DNA from: Chitinophagales bacterium
GTDB taxonomy: Bacteria > Bacteroidota > Bacteroidia > Chitinophagales > LD1
Length of the DNA: 64,000 nucleotides
Direction of reading: 5' to 3'
Assembly: GCA_016786765.1 (NCBI GenBank)
Contig: JAEUUZ010000003.1
Coordinates: 186,001-250,000 of the forward strand
Position numbers and translations under genes: made by a program. The notes under the pieces were generated by a model. It was given only the letters and a program-made list of their open reading frames with translations. It made no database searches and had not been told where the DNA came from. Position 1 is the stretch's first letter; every line of letters starts with the position of its first letter. Positions 34,683 through 44,211 of the stretch are shown here, one piece after another.

Positions 34683-35960
34683 ATGGAATGGCTGATAACA
34701 GGTGTTGTTTTTCTTGCACTCCAATATTGGATATGGAAATCGTCATTTTTTAAAACAAAGCATTTTCCGGTTTGGTTTAGTAATGCGCTATTCACGGCAA
34801 AGGCATTAGGGGGTATTGCTCTTTTTTTTATTTACACGCTCTATTATACCAATCGTGAACACGCTGATATTTTTAAGTTTTATGATGATGGAATTACATT
34901 ACGCCACATTATAAATGAAAACCCAAACATAGGCAACAAATTGTTTTGGGGCGATGGTGATGAAACTACTTTAGTGGAAGAGGCAAAACTCTGTAATTGG
35001 CGAAGACCATTCAGCAAAACCATGTTGAACGAAAATCGAATGTTGATACGCTTTCATACAGCATTATCGTTCATTACCTTTGGTATGTATCAGTTACACA
35101 ATTTGTTGTTTTGTTGGTTGGCCTTTTTAGGTGTTTGGCTTATAACCAAAACGATTTCACCCTTCTTGTCACAACGCAGCGCTTCGATTTGGGCAGTTTT
35201 GCTCTTTTTTCCTTCTGTAGTCCTCTGGGCTGATGGCTTGTTGAAAGAGTCGGTATTGTTATTCGCACTTGGTGTTGTGGTTTGGATGGCTAGTCGAGCG
35301 GGTTTTTCGTTAATACGACTTGCGGTTATTCTCATTGCCCTATTGGTTATGGCTTATACACGAACCATTCTTGCCGTAATTGTTATTGTTGCTGTAGGAG
35401 GATATTGGGCATCAACAAAAGTCAATAGAAATCGCGCGATGTTGGGCTTACATGCAATGCTCTATGTTTTATTGATTGCTATAGCACTTGTATTGCCTAA
35501 GATAGATCCACTGTATGATTATTTTAAAGTAATTGCTAAAAAGCAACACTATACATATGAAGAAGCGAAGGCAACTGGAGCGAAGAGTTTGGTAGCGCTG
35601 CCTCGAATAGATAAAAGCCCGATTTCTGTTATCTCCACAGTGCCCCTCGGTTTCTTTTACGCCTTGCTACAGCCTATGCCATTACAGGCACACGGCAAAG
35701 CTATAGTGTTTATTAATGGTGTAGAAAATTTGCTTTACGTACTGCTTTTCGTTTACCTTTTATTGAAGATACAAAAGCAGAAAGGAGATCGAGCTCGATT
35801 GTTTTGGTTTCTCTTTTTTATTGCTGCCGTTTATTTATCCTTCATCGGCTTGTTGGTACCTGTGTTAGGGAACATGGTGCGTTACAAGGCTGTTGTTATT
35901 CCTCTTTTAATGGCGTCATTATTGCTTTTGCAGAAAGAGCAGCCCACACATAAAAACTAG
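34683..35960 (+). CDS. Polytopic inner-membrane protein, unknown function
   Basis: The 425-residue protein has about nine to ten hydrophobic helices and a soluble loop between helices 2 and 3 (about residues 60-120, ITLRHIINENPNIGNKLFWGDGDETT) plus another near 285-330. It begins 2 bases after the ABC exporter stop, so translation is probably coupled. The layout resembles polysaccharide-related membrane proteins (GT-C or Wzy-like), but I see no decisive motif. A role with the adjacent exporter and GT39 enzyme is inference. The 3' end overlaps the serC stop codon on the opposite strand by 4 bases. Confidence 0.75.
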   Translation: MEWLITGVVFLALQYWIWKSSFFKTKHFPVWFSNALFTAKALGGIALFFIYTLYYTNREHADIFKFYDDGITLRHIINENPNIGNKLFWGDGDETTLVEEAKLCNWRRPFSKTMLNENRMLIRFHTALSFITFGMYQLHNLLFCWLAFLGVWLITKTISPFLSQRSASIWAVLLFFPSVVLWADGLLKESVLLFALGVVVWMASRAGFSLIRLAVILIALLVMAYTRTILAVIVIVAVGGYWASTKVNRNRAMLGLHAMLYVLLIAIALVLPKIDPLYDYFKVIAKKQHYTYEEAKATGAKSLVALPRIDKSPISVISTVPLGFFYALLQPMPLQAHGKAIVFINGVENLLYVLLFVYLLLKIQKQKGDRARLFWFLFFIAAVYLSFIGLLVPVLGNMVRYKAVVIPLLMASLLLLQKEQPTHKN

Positions 35961-37042
35961 GACTTCGTTTTTTCGAATTCTTTCATGGCCAGGATCAATG
36001 ATTCAACACCACTTAGCGGCATAGCATTGTATATAGACGCTCTGAAACCTCCTACACTTCTATGTCCTTCCAATCCAATCAAACCATTTTCCTTTGCGTA
36101 TTGTGCAAAGAGCGGTTCTAAATTCTTGTCTTCCATCACAAAGCAAACATTCATTTTTGAGCGATCTTCTTTTGCCACCGTGCCTTTAAAAAGGGAAGAA
36201 TTATCAATGGCTTCATAGAGCATTGCAGCCTTGGTGTTGTTTTGCTGTTCAATGTTATTGAGCCCTTTTTCTTTGATCCATTGCAAAGTAAGATAGGAAA
36301 CATAAACAGGCAATACTCCCGGAGTGTTTTTCATAGAGCCATTGGCAATCTGCACTTGATAATCGACCATGCTTGGAATGTTTCGGTTTACTTTTCCTAA
36401 TAACGATTTTTTTACCGCCACCATGGTTGCGCCAGATGTGCCCATGTTTTTTTGTGCACCTGCATAAATTAAATCGAAATCAGCAAAAGGGATAATCCTT
36501 GAAAAAATATCAGATGACATATCCGCAATTAATGGATACTCAACGCCAAAGTATTCTTTAGGCGATTTATTGAAGTGATATTGTGTGCCGTAAATGGTGT
36601 TGTTTGTGGTGATGTGAAGGTAAGCAGCTTGTTCGGGCATATTCCATTGTTTAGGAATAAAGGAATAGTTGCTGTCTTTAGATGAAGCAGCTACATTTAC
36701 ATTGCCGAATAATTTGGCTTGCTCTAAGGCACCATGTGCCCAAGTTCCGGTATCTAAATACACTCCTGTTTTTGTTTCATCGAGTAGGTTGTATGGAATC
36801 GAGTAAAACTGTGTGCTTGCACCACCTTGCAAAAACAGCACTTCATATTCATCATTCAGGCCCATCAACTCTTTCGTAAGGGATCTTGCTCCTTCCATTA
36901 CCGCTACAAATTCTTTCGAGCGATGCGATATTTCAAGTAACGAAAAACCGGTGTTTTCAAATTCGGTTATCGCATCTTTTGTTTTTTCAAGTACTTCTTG
37001 CGGTAAGATGGCCGGACCGCTGTAGAAATTTATTTTCGTCAT
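35957..37042 (-). CDS. serC: 3-phosphoserine/phosphohydroxythreonine transaminase
   Basis: The 361-residue PLP enzyme makes 3-phosphoserine in serine synthesis and has a parallel role in pyridoxine synthesis. The N-terminus KINFYSGPAILPQEVLEK, FLQGGASTQFYSIPYNLL and the PLP-lysine segment FDLIYAGAQKNMGTSG are diagnostic. The C-terminal GLIGLEGHRSVGGFRASIYNAMPLSGVESLI is typical of SerC. The length matches the family. serA is not adjacent in this window. It ends 4 bases into the convergent membrane-protein gene. Confidence 0.96.
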   Translation of the reverse strand: MTKINFYSGPAILPQEVLEKTKDAITEFENTGFSLLEISHRSKEFVAVMEGARSLTKELMGLNDEYEVLFLQGGASTQFYSIPYNLLDETKTGVYLDTGTWAHGALEQAKLFGNVNVAASSKDSNYSFIPKQWNMPEQAAYLHITTNNTIYGTQYHFNKSPKEYFGVEYPLIADMSSDIFSRIIPFADFDLIYAGAQKNMGTSGATMVAVKKSLLGKVNRNIPSMVDYQVQIANGSMKNTPGVLPVYVSYLTLQWIKEKGLNNIEQQNNTKAAMLYEAIDNSSLFKGTVAKEDRSKMNVCFVMEDKNLEPLFAQYAKENGLIGLEGHRSVGGFRASIYNAMPLSGVESLILAMKEFEKTKS

Positions 37043-37117
37043 AATTATTTTGAGTGCTATTGGGCTGCAAAATAATGTTTAAAAGCGGTGATTTTGGATT
37101 TACACCAAAACAAAATA

Positions 37118-37151
37118 AAAACGCCCCATTGGTTTGAGCAATGGAGCGTTT
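37118..37151 (-). terminator. Rho-independent terminator of mscL
   Basis: AAACGCCCCATTG (37119-37131) pairs with CAATGGAGCGTTT (37139-37151) with one mismatch and a 7-base loop, and is followed on the minus strand by TTTTATTTTG. It begins 17 bases after the mscL stop. Confidence 0.85.
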
Positions 37152-37167
37152 AGACAAAATAGTTCGA

Positions 37168-37545
37168 TTACTTTTTAAGTAAGTCTCTAATTTCTGTAAG
37201 AAGCGCGATGTCAGCCGGTGGAGCTGCTGGTGCAGCCGGAGCTTCTGCTTCTTTTTTCTTTAATGAATTCAACGCTTTAATTACCAAGAAAAGGAAAAAG
37301 GCTACGATTACAAATTTAATTGTTGCTCCAATGGCAACTCCATATTTTAATTGAGCATCTCCAACTTTTATTGCAATGGTATCAAAGTTTATACCTCCTG
37401 TGAGAATTCCTACAATCGGCATTAAAACATTATCTACTAAAGCTCCAACAATGGCATTAAATGCCCCACCTAAAACTGTTGCAATGGCTAAATCAATAGC
37501 ATTTCCTTTAACAGCAAAATCCTTAAATTCTTGTAACATTCCCAT
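37168..37545 (-). CDS. mscL: Large-conductance mechanosensitive channel protein
   Basis: The 125-residue protein forms the pentameric pressure-relief channel. The N-terminal helix MLQEFKDFAVKGNAIDLAIATVLGGAFNAIVGALVDNVLMP, the periplasmic loop with FDTIAIKVG, and the second helix YGVAIGATIKFVIVAFFLFLVIKALN match MscL. An Ala/Pro-rich linker (EAEAPAAPAAPPAD) precedes the cytoplasmic bundle helix IALLTEIRDLLKK. The size is slightly smaller than the E. coli protein. It is a monocistronic gene with its own terminator. Confidence 0.97.
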   Translation of the reverse strand: MGMLQEFKDFAVKGNAIDLAIATVLGGAFNAIVGALVDNVLMPIVGILTGGINFDTIAIKVGDAQLKYGVAIGATIKFVIVAFFLFLVIKALNSLKKKEAEAPAAPAAPPADIALLTEIRDLLKK

Positions 37546-37634
37546 AATTAAATAGTTTTTTGGTTCGTTAATGTGACCAAGTTACACTGTTTTTTTAAAA
37601 AACGAATAAGAAAAAAGCGATATATGTTGCATGT

Positions 37635-38387
37635 TTATATCGTTGTTGCTTCATCGCGAAGCATCCAACCCACACGTCCATCGGCTATTTTGACTTTCCA
37701 GTAGTTTTCGACTTTATCTAGAATTTCCACTTTGGTGCCTTCGTGTAATTGAAACAAATCGGTAGAAGAATCATCCGGAGCGCTTTTTACATAGCTTTGC
37801 GTTTGCGTGATAATCGCAGAACTGCATTTGTTTTCAAACGAGAATTGTTTTTTGGAAGCGAAAAAAGTAATGCATGATATAGCAGCACAGCAACAGCCTC
37901 CAAATAATAATAGCCCCCTGTAGTTATTTTGAAAGAGGAATAATAATGCAAAGCCAAACGTTAACCACAGTAAAGCAATTGAAATCCAGCACCATGAGGT
38001 TGAAGATAAAACAGAAAGTGTATTTTTGAGAATGGCCTGCGTTCCAAAACTTTTCGTTGGGTCAACTTTGTCGATAGTCTTTAAACGCGCAAAGGCAATA
38101 TTATGTTGAATATCCTCATCGTTTGGCGATAATCGTTCAGCCCGCTCATAGTTGAGCATTGCCTTGCCAATATTTCCATTTTTGAAATAGGCATTACCTA
38201 AGTTAAAATAGATAGTTGCCGTTTTGCAGCCTTTATCAATCAGCGATTCATTCAGCACAATAGCTTTTTCAAAATCATTGCCTTTGTAGGCTGCAACTGC
38301 TTTGTTGAACAAATCACTGTTCGATTCTGCATTCACTAATGTAGCGCTGAAAAGCAAAAAGATAATATGGAAAATCGACTTAAGCAT
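37635..38387 (-). CDS. batE: BatE-like TPR and SH3 domain protein
   Basis: The 250-residue protein has a signal peptide (IFHIIFLLFSATLVNA), two to three TPR units (about 25-115, AVAAYKGNDFEKAIVLNESLI, ATIYFNLGNAYFKNGNIGKAMLNYERAERLSPND), two transmembrane helices (about 130-180) and a C-terminal SH3-like domain (about 195-250, LFQLHEGTKVEILDKVENYWKVKIADGRVGWM). This order is that of BatE, the last gene of the Bacteroides aerotolerance operon. It overlaps batD by 8 bases. The Bat proteins are envelope proteins connected with stress and aerotolerance, but the mechanism is not settled. Confidence 0.88.
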   Translation of the reverse strand: MLKSIFHIIFLLFSATLVNAESNSDLFNKAVAAYKGNDFEKAIVLNESLIDKGCKTATIYFNLGNAYFKNGNIGKAMLNYERAERLSPNDEDIQHNIAFARLKTIDKVDPTKSFGTQAILKNTLSVLSSTSWCWISIALLWLTFGFALLFLFQNNYRGLLLFGGCCCAAISCITFFASKKQFSFENKCSSAIITQTQSYVKSAPDDSSTDLFQLHEGTKVEILDKVENYWKVKIADGRVGWMLRDEATTI

Positions 38388-40278
38388 TTTTCAATTCATC
38401 TTCTAGTTCAGCAATAGTCGTTACAGCATTCGTGTATTGTTGCTGCATATTTTCGTTCCCTGTCAAGTTCGTGTAAAGTGCAAATTCACAGGTTTCGAGC
38501 AGTTGCTTGAGCGAATTTATTTTCTCTTCATCCACATTCTTGTTGCGCAGTTTTTCTTCGATATTATCTTTCGAAAGGTCGGCTACATCAATATGGAGCT
38601 TGTCGCTCACATAGCCGAGTAGTGCACGCGACACCTCATCGTAAAACAATTTTCCGTTGTTTTCTCTTAAGTGCTTTTCTGCAACAGCCAATCGCTTTTT
38701 TGCCATTTTATTGGCTTTTCGTAATTTTGAACCTAACACATCGGCCGATTGTTTATCCGCATTTCGTTTAAAAGCAAAGGCCCCAATAAACAATAGGAAA
38801 GGTGCAGCCATTAACCCATATTGAAGTGGAGAGCCTACAAACGTTGTTGCTGGTAGCAATTCTGCCTTTGTTTTGATGAAACGAATATCGCTACCCAGCG
38901 ATTTAATTTCTTTTTTACTCGTACTGTTTAATATGTTTTCTCCATTGGAAACGGTCACTTTCGAAGGCTCTCCGGATATTTTCAAAGCATATTCAGGCGC
39001 TTGAATGTTGACGTATTTTCCCTGACTTGGGTCAAAAAACGAAAATGACAAAGGTTCGATTTTAAACTCACCCGGTTGACGTGGGATGATCAAATAGTCG
39101 GCTTGTTTGGTACCCGAAGTACCGGCTACAATATCTTCTTTTGTTTTTGGATCATATACTTCAAAGCCATCCGGTACATTCGGTTTTGGTAGTTCGAATG
39201 TTTTCATATTGCCGGTTCCACTTACTTTTACAGTATAGGTTACGCCCTCATCGGTTTTCGATTCCTTTTGTGAAACATTGGTTTGGAAAGTGAATTTACC
39301 CACAGCACCCGAAAAATTTTCCGGCTTTCCGGCTTCAGGCAAAGCCTTTACATTAATGGTAACCCCATTGCTTACCGGTTTGTACGGAACATTCTGCAAC
39401 TGTGCTCCTCCAAAAATATCCCATACACTTCTGCGTTTACTTTGTACCTGCACCTGAACAATCATATTTAATTCCGTTGGCGAAATTTGCAAAGCTCCTG
39501 AACGTTGCGGGAATAAGGTGTATTTCTGAATTTCCAACACATAAAATTGTTGTCCGTTAATCGTTTCTACCGTAGGTTTTTGATTGGGATTTTGTTCCCC
39601 TTCCTGACTCCAAAAACCATCAAACTTTGGTGCTTTGGACATTTGTACGTTGCCAAAGTTCAAGCGGTAATACAATTTTAAAGTTGCATTAATTGGCTCG
39701 CCTTCGTACACAGCGTTTTTATTGGTGACCATGCGCACAAATACATTTTCACGAATTTGTTTGTCGATATCGCTCAACGCTTGTTTGGATGGCTGAACGT
39801 CCTCTTCTTGTTGTTGCGCCATGGCTTCAAACGGGTCGCCAAATGGATCCTCAAATGGATCGAATCCGAAAGGACTATTATTTTGCCGTTGCTGTGCTTT
39901 TTGTTGTGCGGGGCCGGTAACGGTAATCGACAATTCGTTAGATTCAAGATTTGCTCCACCTACATTAACAATGGCTTTGCCAATTTTGAAAGTTCCTTCT
40001 TTTTTGGGTTGAAGAATGTAAGAATAGGTAGACGATTGCGATACATTACCATTCACCCATTGCATACTTTGCGAGGTGTTAGGTCCGCTGAGTACATTAA
40101 ATTCGTTCAGGTTCGGCAATTTTAATGTTCTTCCTTCTCCATTTTCAACCGTGTAGCTGAGTTGAAAATTTTGGTTTACAGGAACAGATTTGGTGTTCAG
40201 CGAAGCATAGAATTTTACCTGCCCATAACCGAACAAACCCACCAACAGAAACGCTAGAAAAGAAAACACCTTTTTCAT
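38380..40278 (-). CDS. batD: BatD family protein
   Basis: The protein is about 632 residues from the ATG at 40278 (MKKVFSFLAFLLVGLFGYGQ), which gives a signal peptide; an upstream ATG at 40314 would add 12 residues before it. VKFYASLNTKSVPVNQNFQLSYTVEN and GTFKIGKAIVNVGG are typical of the immunoglobulin-like BatD repeats. The central QQKAQQRQNNSPFGFDPFEDPFGDPFE linker is characteristic. A transmembrane helix (about 477-500) precedes a charged cytoplasmic tail with AVAEKHLRENNGKLFYDEVSRALLGYV. batA, batB and batC, usually upstream, are absent here; a DUF5686 gene sits there instead. Confidence 0.9.
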   Translation of the reverse strand: MKKVFSFLAFLLVGLFGYGQVKFYASLNTKSVPVNQNFQLSYTVENGEGRTLKLPNLNEFNVLSGPNTSQSMQWVNGNVSQSSTYSYILQPKKEGTFKIGKAIVNVGGANLESNELSITVTGPAQQKAQQRQNNSPFGFDPFEDPFGDPFEAMAQQQEEDVQPSKQALSDIDKQIRENVFVRMVTNKNAVYEGEPINATLKLYYRLNFGNVQMSKAPKFDGFWSQEGEQNPNQKPTVETINGQQFYVLEIQKYTLFPQRSGALQISPTELNMIVQVQVQSKRRSVWDIFGGAQLQNVPYKPVSNGVTINVKALPEAGKPENFSGAVGKFTFQTNVSQKESKTDEGVTYTVKVSGTGNMKTFELPKPNVPDGFEVYDPKTKEDIVAGTSGTKQADYLIIPRQPGEFKIEPLSFSFFDPSQGKYVNIQAPEYALKISGEPSKVTVSNGENILNSTSKKEIKSLGSDIRFIKTKAELLPATTFVGSPLQYGLMAAPFLLFIGAFAFKRNADKQSADVLGSKLRKANKMAKKRLAVAEKHLRENNGKLFYDEVSRALLGYVSDKLHIDVADLSKDNIEEKLRNKNVDEEKINSLKQLLETCEFALYTNLTGNENMQQQYTNAVTTIAELEDELKNA

Positions 40279-40350
40279 ACCACTGCGAAAATGCTTCAAT
40301 CCTCTCGAAAACACAAGCAGCGAAAGGTTTTGTTAGATTTTTTTAGGAAA

Positions 40351-42951
40351 TTAAAACTGAAGTTGGAAGCCTAAACGCACTCCAAAATTTCCGTATCGGA
40401 AACTAAATGGCGAGCCTCTTTTGTCTTGATGGGTTACCCGCCAAAACACATCCAAACGAAATACTTTAAAAATGTTTTCGATACCGGTTCCAATTTCTAT
40501 GAAGGGAACTTTATTTGGTGTTTTGAATTTTACCATAGTGGCAACAGTACTGTTATCCAATGCATTATAAAAATTGGCGGCCCTGTTAGCAGCTGTCATA
40601 TCACCCCAAAGCATACGCAGTTGGAAGCTTTCGCGCCACTTCAATTTTCGAATCCCGGGAATACGATTAAAGAGCAATCCCGAGAAGTGGTGATTAATTA
40701 AAATATTAATGTAGCGATCCATCACAAACTCGTATTGCCGCGAGGTATTGAATCCGCTCCAATTGTAAATGTAGTTTTCCGAAACATCGGGGGTGTAAAG
40801 TAAAAGAAATGGAACTCGTCCGAACGTTTTCCCCACTTCAATTCGCCAATACAACCTTCCTAACGGACCACACGGTTGCACATCATCCATCGCGAATGAA
40901 AGTTTGTGATAATTGAAATCGCCTTTTGCCCAACGTTTTAATCCAAGGGTATAGCGCAACACTAAAACAGGATATTTACTGCCTAGTGAAGTACGGTTAA
41001 ACTCTCCGCTGATGAACTTTTCTTGCCAAGCAAAACGGTTGGTGAAACTAAATTCGGTGGTAGTGAATGATTGAAGAGTTTGGTTTTTTCTTAAATCATT
41101 TCCATTCGTAGCATAGTTGAATTCGAACTTACCTAAAGGTTTGTAGAATCGATTCGCAAATCCCGCTATAATGGAGTACCCAAAGTTTGTTTCTTTAAAA
41201 TAGTTGAGTTTCAATTCCCGAACACCCACAATTTTGTATGGAATTACACCATCATGTTCCACTCTTCGAATGCCGGGAATCGAATTCAAAATATTCGAAG
41301 ACGAATAAAATCGATCAAAGTCGGTGGTATAGGTTACATCCTCTTTGTAACTGCCGGAAAGCGATGCGCGCACTTTTTTTCGGATGATCCAAAGAAACTC
41401 GCCTCCATATTTCACTTTTCGATCTTTGATGCCGTATGCTACGTATGCGTTGAGCATAATGTGTTTACTGAATTTATTGCTGGTGCCCATACCGTACTTG
41501 AATCGCCATCCTTCAACAGGATTTACATCTAGAAAAGTCCAAAAATTGCCAATGCTCAGTGGCCCAATATCGTAGTAGCCCAGGTAAATGGTTTGAAAAG
41601 CAGTAAGCCAACTTTTTACTACTGGTAGCGTTTTCAGGGTGTCAATCATGCCGTAAATTCGGTTCTCGTTTTTCGAAAGCGAATCGTGACGGAACTTTTG
41701 CCAATCGGCATTAGAATATTCACTGGCATTGTCTTTTATAGTTATATCTGCTTTCTGCTTTTTAAATAAGCTGTCAATTGTTTTTTGATCTTCCTCCAAG
41801 TTGAACTTACTATACGAAGTGGTTTTCCGACCAATCAATCCCGGTGCGTTTTTGGCGTGAATAAAGTTGATAACAACCTTATCCTTTTTCAATAACCAAA
41901 TAGAATCGCTCAAACTTTCAAACTCGTTATAGATGCTGATTTTCTTCACAAAATTCACATCGGCATCTTTTGAAATTTTCATGCTTAACTGTTTCACGGC
42001 AAAGGCCGAATCGGCAATCCACATGTCGCCTTCAAACGTAAGTTCACCTTTTCTGCGCGGCATAAATTGGATTTTTTTACACCACTTGTTGCCGATAAAA
42101 GCGCTATCCACAATATAGTAGCGGTACGATGATAACCCTACATTAGAAATGGGCGAAACAAAACTTTGATTGAGCAATAAAATCCAATCTTCAAAAATAT
42201 CGAACTGTACGTACATCGACCCCAGAAACTGCGTTACACTAGCATTGTTTACGCCCGAAACCTTAGAGGCTTTAATGATTTCGCGATTGTCGAGCGGGTT
42301 CTTTCGGTGGTGAAAATCCGACATCGTTTCTGTCATAAAGAATGGCAAAAAAGGTTTCTCTTCCGACACACTATCCATGTTGTTAAACACGAATTTGAAA
42401 GGCTTAAAAATTTTTTTGTTTTTGAATTTATCGTTTATTTCTTCCAAGTCTATTTCCATTTTGTTATAGACCTCATAGCCGTATGAGTTCAACTTGTTCT
42501 TGTTGTATTTCCCTTTGTTGGCAATTACTTTTCGCATTAAGATATTGGCCGGATTTTCTCCGGGTTTTATTACCACTTCCATTAATGAATAGTCGGAGCG
42601 GTCGAGCGGCAAAACGATTAGTTGTTTGGTGTTGTTTTTCTGCAAAGGTTTGAAAACCGTTATGTAACCAATGGAAGAAGCTCCAATCGAATCCTCGGGT
42701 TGGTCGACCGTAAGGGTGTAATTGCCATCATAATCAGTAGTGATGCCGGTTGTGGGCTTGCCTTTGATGTATACATTGGCAAATGGAAGCGCTTCTTCAG
42801 TTTGTTTATCCACCACTTTTCCGGTAATGGTAATGGATTGCCCGGAAGCAGAAGGACCAAATCCAAATCCTATTACACAAACCAATACAAAACGAAATGC
42901 ATTTCGGTGCGCTTTATATGTGGAGGTGAAGAATAAAAATTGGCTGAACAC
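40351..42951 (-). CDS. DUF5686 outer-membrane protein with carboxypeptidase-regulatory-like domain
   Basis: The 866-residue protein has a hydrophobic N-terminal segment (FVLVCVIGFGFGPSASG), then a beta-sandwich domain (about 38-120, ITITGKVVDKQTEEALPFANVYIKGK, GITTDYDGNYTLTV) of the CarboxypepD_reg-like type found at the front of TonB-dependent proteins. The rest matches DUF5686, with NPANILMRKVIANKGKYN, GELTFEGDMWIADSAFAVKQL and many alternating strands ending in FRYGNFGVRLGFQLQF, an outer-membrane barrel end with terminal Phe. No plug domain or TonB box is evident. The function of the family is unknown. The 66-base gap to the divergent xth gene should contain both promoters. Confidence 0.87.
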   Translation of the reverse strand: MFSQFLFFTSTYKAHRNAFRFVLVCVIGFGFGPSASGQSITITGKVVDKQTEEALPFANVYIKGKPTTGITTDYDGNYTLTVDQPEDSIGASSIGYITVFKPLQKNNTKQLIVLPLDRSDYSLMEVVIKPGENPANILMRKVIANKGKYNKNKLNSYGYEVYNKMEIDLEEINDKFKNKKIFKPFKFVFNNMDSVSEEKPFLPFFMTETMSDFHHRKNPLDNREIIKASKVSGVNNASVTQFLGSMYVQFDIFEDWILLLNQSFVSPISNVGLSSYRYYIVDSAFIGNKWCKKIQFMPRRKGELTFEGDMWIADSAFAVKQLSMKISKDADVNFVKKISIYNEFESLSDSIWLLKKDKVVINFIHAKNAPGLIGRKTTSYSKFNLEEDQKTIDSLFKKQKADITIKDNASEYSNADWQKFRHDSLSKNENRIYGMIDTLKTLPVVKSWLTAFQTIYLGYYDIGPLSIGNFWTFLDVNPVEGWRFKYGMGTSNKFSKHIMLNAYVAYGIKDRKVKYGGEFLWIIRKKVRASLSGSYKEDVTYTTDFDRFYSSSNILNSIPGIRRVEHDGVIPYKIVGVRELKLNYFKETNFGYSIIAGFANRFYKPLGKFEFNYATNGNDLRKNQTLQSFTTTEFSFTNRFAWQEKFISGEFNRTSLGSKYPVLVLRYTLGLKRWAKGDFNYHKLSFAMDDVQPCGPLGRLYWRIEVGKTFGRVPFLLLYTPDVSENYIYNWSGFNTSRQYEFVMDRYINILINHHFSGLLFNRIPGIRKLKWRESFQLRMLWGDMTAANRAANFYNALDNSTVATMVKFKTPNKVPFIEIGTGIENIFKVFRLDVFWRVTHQDKRGSPFSFRYGNFGVRLGFQLQF

Positions 42952-43017
42952 TTCTTTTTTTTAGTTTCGTGAAGCGTTCAAAATAATTCTTTTATAATAA
43001 CTTTTAAGTGTTTTTTA

Positions 43018-43791
43018 ATGAGTGAACTAAATGTCCTAACATACAACGTTAACGGTGTTCGAGCGGCTATAAAGAACGGTTTTTTGCAATGGTTGTCCGA
43101 CAAAGATTTTGATGTGATTTGTTTACAAGAAATCAAAGTGGCACTGGAAGATTTCGACCCAAAACCATTTGAAGCATTGGGTTATACCTGTTATTTGTTT
43201 CCTGCGCAAAAAAAAGGGTATAGTGGTGTAGCTATCTTTTCTAAAATCAAACCCGATAATGTAGTGCGCGGCATGGGTGTTGCGGAGTATGATGCCGAAG
43301 GAAGAAATATTCGAATTGATATTGGCGACTTATCTATTCTTTCAGCTTATTTCCCTAGTGGCACAACTGGGGATGAGCGTCAGAGTGTGAAGATGAGTTA
43401 TTTAGATGCGATGTACGACTACCTACACGAGTTGAAAAAAACACGACCAAACTATTTAGTGTGTGGCGATTTTAATATTTGTCATACTGAAATCGATATT
43501 CATAATCCGTTACAGAATAAAGACACATCGGGCTTCAAACCCGAAGAGCGCGCATGGATGACGAAGTTTTTTGATTCCGGATTTATCGATACGTTTCGCA
43601 CATTGAATCCTCAACCGAACCAATATTCCTGGTGGAGTTACAGAGCCAATGCTCGTCAGAATAACAAAGGTTGGCGTATTGATTATATCGCTGCAAGTAA
43701 GTCGTTGGACGGAAAAGTTAAATCTTCACTCATGTACCCTGATGCGGTGCACTCGGATCATTGTCCGGTGTTTTGTAAGGTCGAGATTTAG
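43018..43791 (+). CDS. xth: Exodeoxyribonuclease III
   Basis: The 257-residue DNA-repair nuclease has the standard motifs LTYNVNGVRAAIKNG, ICLQEIKVA (metal-binding Glu), YSGVAIFSK, GDFNICHTEIDIHNP and the C-terminal SDHCPVFCKVEI with the catalytic Asp-His. These enzymes incise abasic sites and remove 3' blocks. The length is standard. It ends head-on to a cold-shock gene with a strong hairpin between them. Confidence 0.95.
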   Translation: MSELNVLTYNVNGVRAAIKNGFLQWLSDKDFDVICLQEIKVALEDFDPKPFEALGYTCYLFPAQKKGYSGVAIFSKIKPDNVVRGMGVAEYDAEGRNIRIDIGDLSILSAYFPSGTTGDERQSVKMSYLDAMYDYLHELKKTRPNYLVCGDFNICHTEIDIHNPLQNKDTSGFKPEERAWMTKFFDSGFIDTFRTLNPQPNQYSWWSYRANARQNNKGWRIDYIAASKSLDGKVKSSLMYPDAVHSDHCPVFCKVEI

Positions 43792-43799
43792 TATAGGCA

Positions 43800-43831
43800 C
43801 AAAAAAAAGAAACCCGCCATTGGCGGGTTTC
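43800..43831 (-). terminator. Rho-independent terminator of the cold-shock gene
   Basis: A perfect 10-bp stem GAAACCCGCC (43809-43818) with GGCGGGTTTC (43822-43831) has a 3-base loop and is followed on the minus strand by an uninterrupted T run. On the plus strand there is no T tract, so it mainly serves the cold-shock gene. Confidence 0.9.
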
Positions 43832-43856
43832 GATATAAAATTGAATGCGCGTAAAA

Positions 43857-44048
43857 TTAAGCTAACTTAACGTTTACTGCGTTTAATCCTTTTTTACCAT
43901 CCTGAAGATCGAACATTACGTTATCGCCTTCTTTGATTCGGGTGGTTAAACCAGAGCTATGCACGAAATACTCTTTAGAAGAGTTTGCATCTTTGATAAA
44001 TCCAAATCCTTTCTCGTCATTAAAAAATTTCACTGTACCGTTTTCCAT
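43857..44048 (-). CDS. Cold-shock protein (CspA family)
   Basis: The 63-residue protein is a single cold-shock domain with RNP1 KGFGFIKD and RNP2 EYFVHSSGL. It binds single-stranded nucleic acid and may act as an RNA chaperone or transcription antiterminator. GTVKFFNDEKG at the start and VMFDLQDGKKGLNAVNVKL at the end are typical. A -7 box lies at 44117-44124, leaving a leader of about 60 bases, in keeping with cold-shock genes that are regulated through their leaders. A strong terminator follows. Confidence 0.95.
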   Translation of the reverse strand: MENGTVKFFNDEKGFGFIKDANSSKEYFVHSSGLTTRIKEGDNVMFDLQDGKKGLNAVNVKLA

Positions 44049-44116
44049 AAAAATTGTTTTTTGCGTTGTTACTAATTAAACGCATGCTCACCAACAACAA
44101 ACGTGACCATACCATG

Positions 44117-44124
44117 CAAAGGTA
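44117..44124 (-). promoter_or_regulatory. Candidate -7 promoter box of the cold-shock gene
   Basis: The minus strand reads TACCTTTG, an exact TAnnTTTG match, 69 bases before the ATG at 44048. The -33 TTG is not evident. Confidence 0.45.
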
Positions 44125-44211
44125 TCAATATTTTCATCATCGGCAGGTTTATATTCCTTTTGCACCAAGGCATTCTTTCATTCCACAAAAAAATTACGTA
44201 GAATAGCACTA

